From: Aquibium sp. ELW1220
GTDB lineage: Bacteria > Pseudomonadota > Alphaproteobacteria > Rhizobiales > Rhizobiaceae
Direction of reading: 5' to 3'
DNA: 64,000 nt
Assembly: GCF_030398385.1 (NCBI RefSeq)
Contig: NZ_JAOAOQ010000016.1
Coordinates: forward strand, 1 to 64,000
In this document: piece after piece, positions 25,278 through 32,677 of the stretch
Numbering within the stretch: the first letter of the stretch is position 1
How the letters are laid out: the number at the start of each line of letters is the position of its first letter
Made by a program: the position numbers and the translations under genes
Notes under the pieces: model-generated
The model's input: the letters and a program-made list of their open reading frames with translations, nothing else
What the model was told of the DNA's origin: nothing
The model's database searches: none

Positions 25278-26507
25278 TCAGCCGGAGAAGCGCATGCGCA
25301 TGAGGCTGTCGGTGCGGTCGGTGATGCCCTGGATCGCGGAATCCAGGATCTGGTTCGAGATCTGGTTGGCAGTCATGAGCATCTCGAGCGCCTGGTCGAT
25401 CAGGCTCTCCAGCGTCTTCTGGATGGCGTCCATCTCCTGGCCCTCGGCCTCCAGGCGCTTGGCTTCGGCCTGCGCCTTCTGGCTGTCTGCGACGAGCGTG
25501 GTCGTGATGATGCCGGTCGTGCCGGCGCCGATCTGCGCCGTGGCGTTGCCGACCGTGGAGATCGTCTTGACCGTATTGACCGTCGAGGAAGTGATTTGCG
25601 CCGTCCCCTGCAGGGCCGAAGTCATCGAACTGGCCTTGGCACCCAGATCGAGGGCGACCCGGGCGAGCGTGTTGCCGATGGCCGATGCAGTCTGGCTGCC
25701 CGTGTTGATGGAGGTCGTCAGTGCTGCGCTGGCGATCTTGGCGATGGCCTTCGCCACGGCACTGACCAGCGCCGGTCCGAGCGACACCACGACAGTCGCC
25801 ACGGACAGCGCTATCGTAAGACCGGTCAGCACCTTGCCGAAAGTCTCGTCGGCCTTGGCGATTTCCTCATCGGTCTTGCCGAGGGACTTGGCCACGAGGC
25901 CGGCGATGCCCAGTCCGCCGCTCGCGTCCTTGGCGATGGAATCGGCAAACTGGATCGTCATCATGACGGCGGCTGCAATGAGCGCCGCGGCCAGGGCGAC
26001 GCCAGCGCCCGTTACCGCCGAAACCGCGGCGAATGCCGCCGCGATGTAGGTGAACAGCAGCGCGATGGCCTGGAAGATCTTGGCGAAGATGGCCCCGATG
26101 CCGGACTTGCGATCGTTGGCGACGGCTTCCTCGATCTTCTCCTTGCGCTCCTCCAGCTTCGACTGCTGCTCCTGCTGCGACGTGCGGATCTTCTCCTGGT
26201 TGGCCTTGACGCTTTCGAGGCTCGTGTCCTCCCGCGTATCGCTGAGGGCCGCCGACACCTGGGCAAGGACCAGTTCGACGTCGCCTGAGCGCTTCGGGGC
26301 GAAGCCGGACGAGGCGAAGATCGAGGCGAAGCCCTGCTTCATCGTCTTTGCGACGGTCTGCATGACGTCGGGCGTGAGACCGTTGACGCCGTTCACGCCC
26401 ATTCCGGTCAGGATCGTCTCGACGTCCTTCATCAGGGAAGTCGTGAAGGAATCGGGCGTGATCGTCGGCGGGACGTTGGTCCCCTTTGGTATCGTCAGGT
26501 CGGCCAT
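25278..26507 (-). CDS. sctE: T3SS major translocator SctE (IpaB/YopB-like)
   Basis: 409 residues. A coiled-coil N-terminal part (NQEKIRTSQQEQQSKLEERK, about residues 100-125) precedes two hydrophobic regions: one at about 138-186 (AIALLFTYIAAAFAAVSA, ALAAALIAAAVMMTI) and one near 225-260 (LTGLTIALSVATVVVSLG). A C-terminal coiled helix follows. This matches IpaB/SipB/YopB proteins that insert into host membranes and form the translocon with SctB. The SycD-type chaperone gene lies just upstream. Translocators of this kind are absent from the symbiotic Rhc systems. Confidence 0.85.
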   Translation of the reverse strand: MADLTIPKGTNVPPTITPDSFTTSLMKDVETILTGMGVNGVNGLTPDVMQTVAKTMKQGFASIFASSGFAPKRSGDVELVLAQVSAALSDTREDTSLESVKANQEKIRTSQQEQQSKLEERKEKIEEAVANDRKSGIGAIFAKIFQAIALLFTYIAAAFAAVSAVTGAGVALAAALIAAAVMMTIQFADSIAKDASGGLGIAGLVAKSLGKTDEEIAKADETFGKVLTGLTIALSVATVVVSLGPALVSAVAKAIAKIASAALTTSINTGSQTASAIGNTLARVALDLGAKASSMTSALQGTAQITSSTVNTVKTISTVGNATAQIGAGTTGIITTTLVADSQKAQAEAKRLEAEGQEMDAIQKTLESLIDQALEMLMTANQISNQILDSAIQGITDRTDSLMRMRFSG

Positions 26508-26552
26508 AGCCTCGTCCTCTCCGTTCCCGTGCAGGGTTCGCCTGGAATTTCG

Positions 26553-27119
26553 TCAGCCCTTTCCGGGCATGCTCTTCAGCGCCCGGACTTCCGCGAGCCT
26601 CTGGTCGGCCACCGCGGCCGAGCCGGGCGAGCCGTGGCCGCGGCGGGCCTCCTCGCGCGCCAGATCGAAGCATCCCTCGGCATTGTCCAGCTCGCCGACC
26701 GCCATCAGGCATTCGCCCAGCCGCAGGTATCCCTCGGGATTGGTCGCATCCATCGTGATGAAGGTGGTATAGAGCTGTGCGGCGGTCTCGAAACGGCCAT
26801 CCATCTGGTAGCTCGCGGCCATCGCATAGATGCCGCGCTCCTCGCTGGGATCGAGCGTCATCAGCGTGGTCAGCACCGTGCGCGCACGGGTCGTGTCGCC
26901 CACCTGCAGGAGATCGTATCCTTTCTCGTACAGCGCCTCGGTGTGCTTCTTGTCGAGCCCGAGGGCTGCCGCCGGCGTCGCGCCAGCCCGGATCGCGGAG
27001 TAGATCGCGTTGTCCTGGAGGCCGAGCTCGCGCATCACGGTGTCGATGATCTCGGGCCCCTTCGTCGCCAGCATCTCTGGGTCGAGGTGGCGCAGCGGGT
27101 GGTCGTCGAGGATGGACAT
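26553..27119 (-). CDS. Class II translocator chaperone (SycD/IpgC/LcrH family)
   Basis: 188 residues with three TPR repeats: LYEKGYDLLQVGDTTRARTV, GIYAMAASYQMDGRFETAAQ and GYLRLGECLMAVGELDNAE. An N-terminal helix carries the GATPAAALGLDKKHTEALY segment typical of LcrH/SycD. These proteins keep the two translocators soluble and apart before export. Immediately upstream of sctE-sctB, as in most T3SS loci that have translocators. Confidence 0.9.
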   Translation of the reverse strand: MSILDDHPLRHLDPEMLATKGPEIIDTVMRELGLQDNAIYSAIRAGATPAAALGLDKKHTEALYEKGYDLLQVGDTTRARTVLTTLMTLDPSEERGIYAMAASYQMDGRFETAAQLYTTFITMDATNPEGYLRLGECLMAVGELDNAEGCFDLAREEARRGHGSPGSAAVADQRLAEVRALKSMPGKG

Positions 27120-27209
27120 CGTATTGTTCCCGAATGACTGAGCCTTAAGCTAGACCGGCTTCTCGGCCGGGGCGGTGTCGAAAGGCACAGGGCTTCGCGG
27201 GCGCGCCCG

Positions 27210-27590
27210 TCATGCCGCCGCAGCGACGGCGCGCAGGCGGTTCCACGCGGCCATCAGGTCCGAGAGTTCGAACCGCTCGGCGCCGAGAGGCGTCCAGACC
27301 ACGGCTCTGCCCTTGCGCGACAGGCCGACATGGATGGTCCGGTCGAGCGCGGCATCGTAGCCTGCCTGGCGCAGCAGAGCGGGCAGCGCCGCATAGCGCG
27401 GCGACCGCAGCTCGCGCGAGAGGCTCATGACTGCTGGTCCCGTCCCCCCGGCCGAAGGCGTGAACGAGAGGGTGCCCGTCGTCTCGAACTCGAAGATGTA
27501 GGACCCGTCCCGCGCCGGCGCCGCCACGAGATTCATCGATTCCGCGAAGCGCTGGACGGTGGCGAGAATGGAATTGGGGAGGCTTGCCAT
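27210..27590 (-). CDS. Class I (CesT-type) secretion chaperone
   Basis: 126 residues. Pattern helix (SILATVQRFAESMNLVAAP), strands (SYIFEFETTGTLSFTP), helix (AALPALLRQAGYD), strand (TIHVGLSRKGRAVVWTP) and final helix (LSDLMAAWNRLRAV) follows the CesT/SycE fold. It sits between the gatekeeper gene and the class II chaperone gene; gatekeepers of the YopN/MxiC group often have such chaperones nearby, which makes SctW its likely partner. Confidence 0.65.
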   Translation of the reverse strand: MASLPNSILATVQRFAESMNLVAAPARDGSYIFEFETTGTLSFTPSAGGTGPAVMSLSRELRSPRYAALPALLRQAGYDAALDRTIHVGLSRKGRAVVWTPLGAERFELSDLMAAWNRLRAVAAAA

Positions 27591-27614
27591 GGCTTTTTCC
27601 TGCCGGTTCGTCGC

Positions 27615-28841
27615 TCAATGCGACTGGGAATCGAAATGGGCCTCTTCCCGCGCCACGAGCCGCGTGGAGAGGTCGAGGATCGCCCTGCTCTGCTGCTCGC
27701 GCGCGATCATCGAGGGCATCACCGAATCGGGCAGCGTCGAGTGGGTGTTGCGGATCGTGTTCACCGCCGTCACCGAGGTCGCCGGATCGTCGGTGTTCAG
27801 CCCGCTGATCAGCCGCTCCACGTCGCCGACGGAGACCGACGGGTTCGCCGCGAAATGCAGGAGACGGCTCGCCATCTCCTTGCCGTCGGGCAGGTCGGGC
27901 TGCGACCGGAGCTCCGGGTGCACCCGCAGGATCGTCTGGACCGCGATCTCCGATTCCGACAGGACCGTCTTCAGCCGCTTGAGCTTCGAGAGCTCGTCGA
28001 GGAGGCCGCCCAGGATCTGCCGCGTCTCGCCCACGGTCACGACGTCCGAATCGCCCGGCAAGCCCTCGAGTTCGCGCGCCGCCACCCTGGTGAAGGATTC
28101 GATGATCTCGTCGTAGGAGCCGGCGAGGTTGAAACCCTTCAGCTGGTCGAAGATCTGGCCGAGATTGAGATTCTCGCGCACGATCGTGCGATAGGCGTCG
28201 CGGATGCTGGACGGGTCGGCATCGAAGACCTCCGACATGTCGTGCGACACCTGGCCGACCGCGAAGCCGGCGGTGACGTCCCTTGCGGTCTGCCCCTGAT
28301 GGAAGCGGCCGCGCGCCTGGTCGAGCACCGACAGGAAGGCATCGCTCGCGCCGAGCTGGACCATCTGCTTGCGCAGTTGCTCGAGCGCGGCGAACTGGTG
28401 GCTCGGATCCTTGTCATACTCGGCCAGCGCCTTCAGGATGTCCTCGGCGGTCGGCCGGTTGGCGCCGCTGCCACCGCGGTCCGTCAGGCGCTGGAATTCG
28501 TCCATGCGGTCCTTGAGGTCGCGCAGGCGCTGGTCGCGCGGCTGGTCGGGCAGCTTGTCCTCGTACTGCGCGATGCGGGTGAGCGCATCGAATCCGGTGC
28601 CGGCCCCCTTGCGCAGCTTGGTCTGCTCGAGCTTCGGCTTCTCGCGGTGCGCCACCGCGCCGCCGAGTTCCTCCATCGCGTCCGAGATATCGGACTGGTC
28701 GACGCCGCCCATGGACACGCGTTCCTGGGTCACCGACGACTGGCCGAGCATCCTCGTGCCGATCTCGGAAGCGGCATTGTGGGTGGCGATCTGCGTCCGC
28801 ACCATCTCGAGCGGGGCACGGGACGAGTTGATGTCCGACAT
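27615..28841 (-). CDS. sctW: T3SS gatekeeper SctW (YopN/MxiC/InvE, HrpJ domain)
   Basis: 408 residues. The HrpJ/InvE domain is evident: TAEDILKALAEYDKDPSHQFAAL split around residue 130, then RKQMVQLGASDAFLSVLDQARGRF, followed by helical X-bundle repeats to the C-terminus. Gatekeepers hold back effectors until translocators are exported. ATG 28841 (MSDINSSRAPLEM) has GGAGGT 3-9 nt upstream; the longer frame to 28988 is non-coding. First gene of the translocator operon running down to 21276. Confidence 0.85.
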   Translation of the reverse strand: MSDINSSRAPLEMVRTQIATHNAASEIGTRMLGQSSVTQERVSMGGVDQSDISDAMEELGGAVAHREKPKLEQTKLRKGAGTGFDALTRIAQYEDKLPDQPRDQRLRDLKDRMDEFQRLTDRGGSGANRPTAEDILKALAEYDKDPSHQFAALEQLRKQMVQLGASDAFLSVLDQARGRFHQGQTARDVTAGFAVGQVSHDMSEVFDADPSSIRDAYRTIVRENLNLGQIFDQLKGFNLAGSYDEIIESFTRVAARELEGLPGDSDVVTVGETRQILGGLLDELSKLKRLKTVLSESEIAVQTILRVHPELRSQPDLPDGKEMASRLLHFAANPSVSVGDVERLISGLNTDDPATSVTAVNTIRNTHSTLPDSVMPSMIAREQQSRAILDLSTRLVAREEAHFDSQSH

Positions 28842-29353
28842 GATACCTCCTTGAAGACCAGGACCGTATGGGCGCAGGCATCGCCGCGGACCGGCTGCCG
28901 CAGCGCGGCGGAACCGCGCTCCTCTGATCGTCCTGCGCAAAGCTTCCACTGCTTGAAGGGCGACCCTTGTGTCTTTCGGCACACACACGCGGCGCGCGGC
29001 ACGTCACAAGTCGACAGGACGGAAAACGGCGGCGGGGGACGCGGCGGGTAAGACCAGCGACAGTCGAGCGGGCGGCTCTTGGGGCGCGGGTTCGTGGCCA
29101 TGCGCCGTCGACAGTGGATTTTCGGCAGCGCTCGGGACGCCTCGGCGGCGTTTCTAGGTCATGGACCTATGGAAGGCGGAACCGGGTTCGTTAAGTCTTC
29201 GTGAAGCGAAGACCTGCGCCCCCGTCGGCGGTGACGTCGGGACCTCCGCCTTCCGGCCTCTGCCGGAACGGCCGTCCGGAAACGGGCCTGCGGCACCGGC
29301 CGGGGGCATGGGCAGGCGCCGGGTCCGGCGCTCGATGATGAGGAGTACGTCCT
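28842..29353. promoter_or_regulatory. Divergent control region of the translocator operon and regulator operon
   Basis: 512 bp between sctW (minus) and the small gene at 29354 (plus). No reading frame is convincing. It should hold the promoters for both directions; the Crp/Fnr regulator encoded at 29658 could act here, but I see no clear two-fold symmetric FNR/CRP box. Confidence 0.35.
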
Positions 29354-29656
29354 GTGGTCAACAACAGTCTTCCCGTGTCGGTTCCCCGACCCTCGACCGA
29401 GTTGCAGAACCTCGGCCGGACCGATCAGCCTCAGAACCAGTCCGGCGTCCAGGACGTCGAAGTCAACGTCCGCAGGGGCGTCGACAACCGCCAGAACGAC
29501 GCCACGAACTTTGAGCAGTACCTGAATTCCAGCCAGACCATAACGGTGCTGACGAACCAGAAGAACAACAACCCGATCTTTGACCCCGTCCAGGACATCA
29601 CGAACAATTCGGTCCTGCAGGGTTATGGCAACCCGGGCGAGAGTCAGCCGACCTAG
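29354..29656 (+). CDS. Small Asn/Gln-rich protein upstream of the regulator
   Basis: 100 residues, unusually Asn/Gln-rich (22 or more N+Q), no hydrophobic segment: VNNSLPVSVPRPSTELQN, NVRRGVDNRQNDATNFEQYL, TNQKNNNPIFDPVQDITNN. GTG 29354 has AGGAG about 8 nt upstream. It ends 1 nt before the Crp/Fnr start, so the two are coupled. Composition resembles secreted needle-tip or early substrates, or an anti-regulator; no family recognised. Confidence 0.5.
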   Translation: MVNNSLPVSVPRPSTELQNLGRTDQPQNQSGVQDVEVNVRRGVDNRQNDATNFEQYLNSSQTITVLTNQKNNNPIFDPVQDITNNSVLQGYGNPGESQPT

Positions 29657-29657
29657 C

Positions 29658-30440
29658 ATGTCCGCGCCGTTCGCCATGCAGGAGAGCTACCCTGCCGTCG
29701 AGATGCCGCATGGTCCCGCGGCGCTCGAGACGCATTTTCCTGGCGACGACCGGAAGCCCTTCCCCCTCCCGCGCGCCGTCGAGGGTCTGAGCGAGGAGGC
29801 GCGCACGGTGCTGCGCGGCCACATGCGACGCCGCAGCCTGGCTGCCAACACCATCGTCTACTTCCAGGACGACCCGGCCTCCACCTTCTACTTCATCGAG
29901 CGCGGCCACGTGCGCCTGACCCACATCATGGAGGATGGCTCGGTCGCGCTCTATGCCATCATTCCGGCCGGCGCGTCCTTCGGCGAGGCAGGCTCCTTCG
30001 ATCCGGCCGGCTACTGCGACACCGCCACCACGATCGACGCGGCCGACCTGCTCGTCGTCGAGATGAACTGGATCGACCGCGAGGGCCGCGTGTACGACGA
30101 GTTGCGCCGGCTGCTCACGCGCCTGATCTCCGCCCGCCACCGCGCGCACATCGAAGTCACGCGCGCCCTCTATCTGCCCAATCTGACGTCACGGCTGGCG
30201 CTCGCCATCCTGCGGCTGCTCGACACGCTGGGAAACAGCCTGCGCTACCAGAGCCGGATCGTTCCGGTGCTGGGACCGGTGGTGACCCAGCGCGACCTCG
30301 GCGCGATGGCGCGCGGAACGCGCGAGAACGTCAACAAGATCCTGCGCGTCTGGATTTCGGAAGGCATCGTCGTGGTGGAGGATCGCCACATCATCCTGAC
30401 CAACCGCGCCAAGCTCGAGAGCATCGCCTTCAAGGGCTAG
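29658..30440 (+). CDS. Crp/Fnr-family transcriptional regulator
   Basis: 260 residues. The cyclic-nucleotide-binding fold covers about residues 45-160 (NTIVYFQDDPASTFYFIERG, HVRLTHIMEDGSVALYAI, IPAGASFGEAG). The C-terminal winged helix includes VTQRDLGAMARGTRENVNKIL as recognition helix region. The four-Cys FNR cluster is absent, so it is not an oxygen-sensing FNR. Between a coupled small gene and the needle genes, it is the most direct local regulator candidate for the secretion genes. The signal is unknown. Confidence 0.9.
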   Translation: MSAPFAMQESYPAVEMPHGPAALETHFPGDDRKPFPLPRAVEGLSEEARTVLRGHMRRRSLAANTIVYFQDDPASTFYFIERGHVRLTHIMEDGSVALYAIIPAGASFGEAGSFDPAGYCDTATTIDAADLLVVEMNWIDREGRVYDELRRLLTRLISARHRAHIEVTRALYLPNLTSRLALAILRLLDTLGNSLRYQSRIVPVLGPVVTQRDLGAMARGTRENVNKILRVWISEGIVVVEDRHIILTNRAKLESIAFKG

Positions 30441-30464
30441 AGGTCGCCCGTACAGCCAACACCA

Positions 30465-30761
30465 GTGAGCCCGCCGATGAGCCAAACGACACACCCTGCC
30501 TCCGCCGGTGGGGCTACACAGTCAGGTCAGGGACTCGAGTTCCTGGGCTTCACCGATCTCGAAGCCGAGCTTCTCGGCCCGGACGGACGCCGCGCGGCGG
30601 AGGAAACCATCCGTGCGCTTGTCGTCCTGGAAGGCAGACTTGGAGAACTTCAGGCGGCTGGCCTGACTGCGGACGACTATCAGGCCGTCGTCGCCCTCAG
30701 GAAAGCCGTGAAGGCCGCGGGCCAGATCGTTGCTGCGCCGCGCGACACCCGGACCCGTTGA
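30465..30761 (+). CDS. YscE/EscE-like needle co-chaperone candidate
   Basis: 98 residues with a helical hairpin in the C-terminal two thirds (AAEETIRALVVLEGRLGELQ / YQAVVALRKAVKAAGQIV). YscE/EscE proteins are short helical hairpins that, with a TPR partner, hold the needle subunit in the cytoplasm, and their genes adjoin sctF as here (20 nt). GTG 30465 and ATG 30478 are both possible starts. The call is based on size, hairpin and position. Confidence 0.5.
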   Translation: MSPPMSQTTHPASAGGATQSGQGLEFLGFTDLEAELLGPDGRRAAEETIRALVVLEGRLGELQAAGLTADDYQAVVALRKAVKAAGQIVAAPRDTRTR

Positions 30762-30780
30762 ACCGAAGAGGAACCGACCC

Positions 30781-31101
30781 ATGGCCATCACCGCCGCGAA
30801 CGGAATCGAGACCGCCACCGCCCAGAGCGCGACGCAGACCGGCGTCAGCATCGACAACACCGCCTATCGCCGGACGCAGGGCTTCGACCTCGCCTATTTC
30901 CAGGCGCAGCTGCAGGGCCAGGGCCAGAAGCTCGAAGACCAGCTCCGCGCGGTTCAGGCGAACGAGAACCTCTCGGACACCGAGCGCATGTTCGAGATGC
31001 AGATGCTGATGAACACCTGGTCGACCATCACCAACCTGCGCACCAACATGATGAAGTCGATCTCCGACACGCTGAAGACCGTCGTCCGCAACGTCGCCTG
31101 A
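30781..31101 (+). CDS. sctF: T3SS needle subunit SctF
   Basis: 106 residues starting at MAITAANGIE, with GAGGAAC in front. The C-terminal half carries the needle-protein helix (ERMFEMQMLMNTWSTITNLR, TNMMKSISDTLKTVVRNVA), comparable with YscF/MxiH ends where a W and S/T-rich helix packs into the polymer. It polymerises into the extracellular needle. Slightly longer than the usual 80-90 residues because of its N-terminal Thr/Gln-rich part. Confidence 0.8.
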   Translation: MAITAANGIETATAQSATQTGVSIDNTAYRRTQGFDLAYFQAQLQGQGQKLEDQLRAVQANENLSDTERMFEMQMLMNTWSTITNLRTNMMKSISDTLKTVVRNVA

Positions 31102-31744
31102 TCGCCGCCACGGCCCGCGCTCCGGCTGCCCGGAGCGCCAGCCCGCAGGACACCTGTCGCCGCGCAGGCAGGATCTCCGCCTGATTCCCCCCGACGGCGA
31201 TGTGTTGGAAGCGACCCGCCGCCGCCCAGCCGCGCGACAATGGTCCTCTTGCGGCAGTCGCTTGGCGAGGCTGCAATCATCTGCCTGCGTCCCGGCAGCC
31301 TCCGTTGCCGCGCCGGACGCCGCTGTGCATCGCATGGCTGCAGGACATCTCTCCCCGCCAGCACGCGGAAGCGGCTGTGTCGGCGCCAATGGCCACGCCG
31401 TCCGTCGGCATATGGCCACGCCGCGCCCGCCGGCAGGGCGATGGTCACGAACCGGGCCGACGCGTGCGGACGAGGGCGGACTGAAGCGTGTCGCGATCTT
31501 TCAGATTCGCTCCGCACGCTTCAGGTCGTTGTTTTCGCGCATGTCTTTCACCCGAGACCGGTGCCCACCTTCGGGAGACATGTTTTCGATCATGCCCGGG
31601 GAAGACTGGGCCGGTCGTGCCGCACTGACGCTCCGGCGACGGCATCTCTGCGCCACCTTCTCTTCCGCAGACCGATCCGCGACGCGCGCACCGTCTCCGG
31701 TGCCATCCCGGTCGTGGGCCTTCGCATGCTTCTCACCGTGCGCT
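31102..31744. other. Intergenic region after sctF
   Basis: 643 bp between two convergent genes with no supportable reading frame. It contains the palindromic repeat annotated at 31540-31582. The rest shows nothing recognisable. Confidence 0.35.
31540..31582. repeat. Mesorhizobium-type intergenic palindromic repeat
   Basis: An interrupted palindrome: outer arms CATGTCT / AGACATG and inner arms CCCGA / TCGGG, with ACCGGTGCCCACC in the middle. From memory this matches a repeat family abundant between genes in Mesorhizobium and relatives (CATGTC...CCGGTG.CCAC...GACATG). It supports the taxonomic assignment. Confidence 0.7.
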
Positions 31745-32218
31745 TCACTCGTCCCCGCCGGAACCGGACGGCCGTTCCTGATGGCGGATGTAGAGGTCGA
31801 CGGTGGCGGCGGCGTCGTCGCCGAGCTCGTGCAGCGAGCGGGCGCGCAGATAGGAACGCATCCGCTGGCGCTCGCTCAGAGTGTTGCGGGCATATCGCTC
31901 GATCGGGTCGATCCGGTCGAGCCGGGCGAGCACCTCCAGCGTCCGTTCGTAGTCCTTCCGCATGAAGGCGAGGATCGCCTGCGCCAGCACCACCTCGCGG
32001 CTGCCGTCGCCCGCCTCCGCCATCGCTTCGACCAGGATCTGCGCCCGATCGTTCATCTGGTGCTGCAGATAGATATAGATCACGAGCAGGAGGAAATCGC
32101 GCTCGTCGCCTTCGACGGGCGAGACCCAGCGATTGGCGACCTGGTCGTTTCGGCGCACGAGCGCCTTGCGGCCAGCGTTTCCGTCGGACGTCGTGGAACT
32201 GTCGGAGCGGTCGGACAT
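31745..32218 (-). CDS. TPR protein, YscG-like chaperone candidate
   Basis: 157 residues. TPR-like helices (ERDFLLLVIYIYLQHQMNDR, AQAILAFMRKDYERTLEVL, SYLRARSLHELGDDAAATV) occupy about residues 38-150. YscG/EscG, the TPR half of the needle chaperone, has this size, and the YscE-like and needle genes lie on the other strand 640 bp away. It is also the last gene of the 40704-to-31745 operon, so it could instead serve the giant repeat protein. Confidence 0.45.
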   Translation of the reverse strand: MSDRSDSSTTSDGNAGRKALVRRNDQVANRWVSPVEGDERDFLLLVIYIYLQHQMNDRAQILVEAMAEAGDGSREVVLAQAILAFMRKDYERTLEVLARLDRIDPIERYARNTLSERQRMRSYLRARSLHELGDDAAATVDLYIRHQERPSGSGGDE

Positions 32219-32227
32219 CGGCGCCGG

Positions 32228-32653
32228 TCAGCCCCGCAGCAGCAGCGCGAGGGCGGTGCGCACCTCGTCGTCGAGGACGATGTCCTCCTCGAGCACCGTC
32301 GCGGCGGCCGCGAAGGCCGTGCGGCGCACCTCTCCGGCAGCCGACTGCTCCAGGTCGCGGAACCGCTGCGCAAGGCTGCGGCGGATGTCGCTGACGCGCG
32401 CCGGCCGCAGCAGGTCGGGATCGAGCCGTTCGGGCTTGAGCAGGTTCGGCAGTCGTTCGTCGAGCGACGGGCGATGCAGGATCTCGTCGAGCGCCCGCGT
32501 CTCCGGCAGGAACACCGGCGGCGCCTTCTTGTCCTTCGGGAGATGCTGCTCGTCGTCGACCCGCCACCGCGCGATCGTCTCGACGCCGACGTCGAGCGCC
32601 TGAATCCTCGGATGCCGGGGGGCAGGCCCTGCGCCCGGGCGGGCGGCCTTCAT
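32228..32653 (-). CDS. Protein of unknown function in giant-protein operon
   Basis: 141 residues, charged, soluble. It has a Pro-rich N-terminal half and a helical C-terminal half (RRSLAQRFRDLEQSAAGEVRRTA, LEEDIVLDDEVRTALALLL). Spacing of 24 and 9 nt to its neighbours indicates one operon. Not recognised; small size fits a dedicated chaperone or adaptor. Confidence 0.45.
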   Translation of the reverse strand: MKAARPGAGPAPRHPRIQALDVGVETIARWRVDDEQHLPKDKKAPPVFLPETRALDEILHRPSLDERLPNLLKPERLDPDLLRPARVSDIRRSLAQRFRDLEQSAAGEVRRTAFAAAATVLEEDIVLDDEVRTALALLLRG

Positions 32654-32677
32654 GATGCGGTTCCCTTCATCGCGCGC

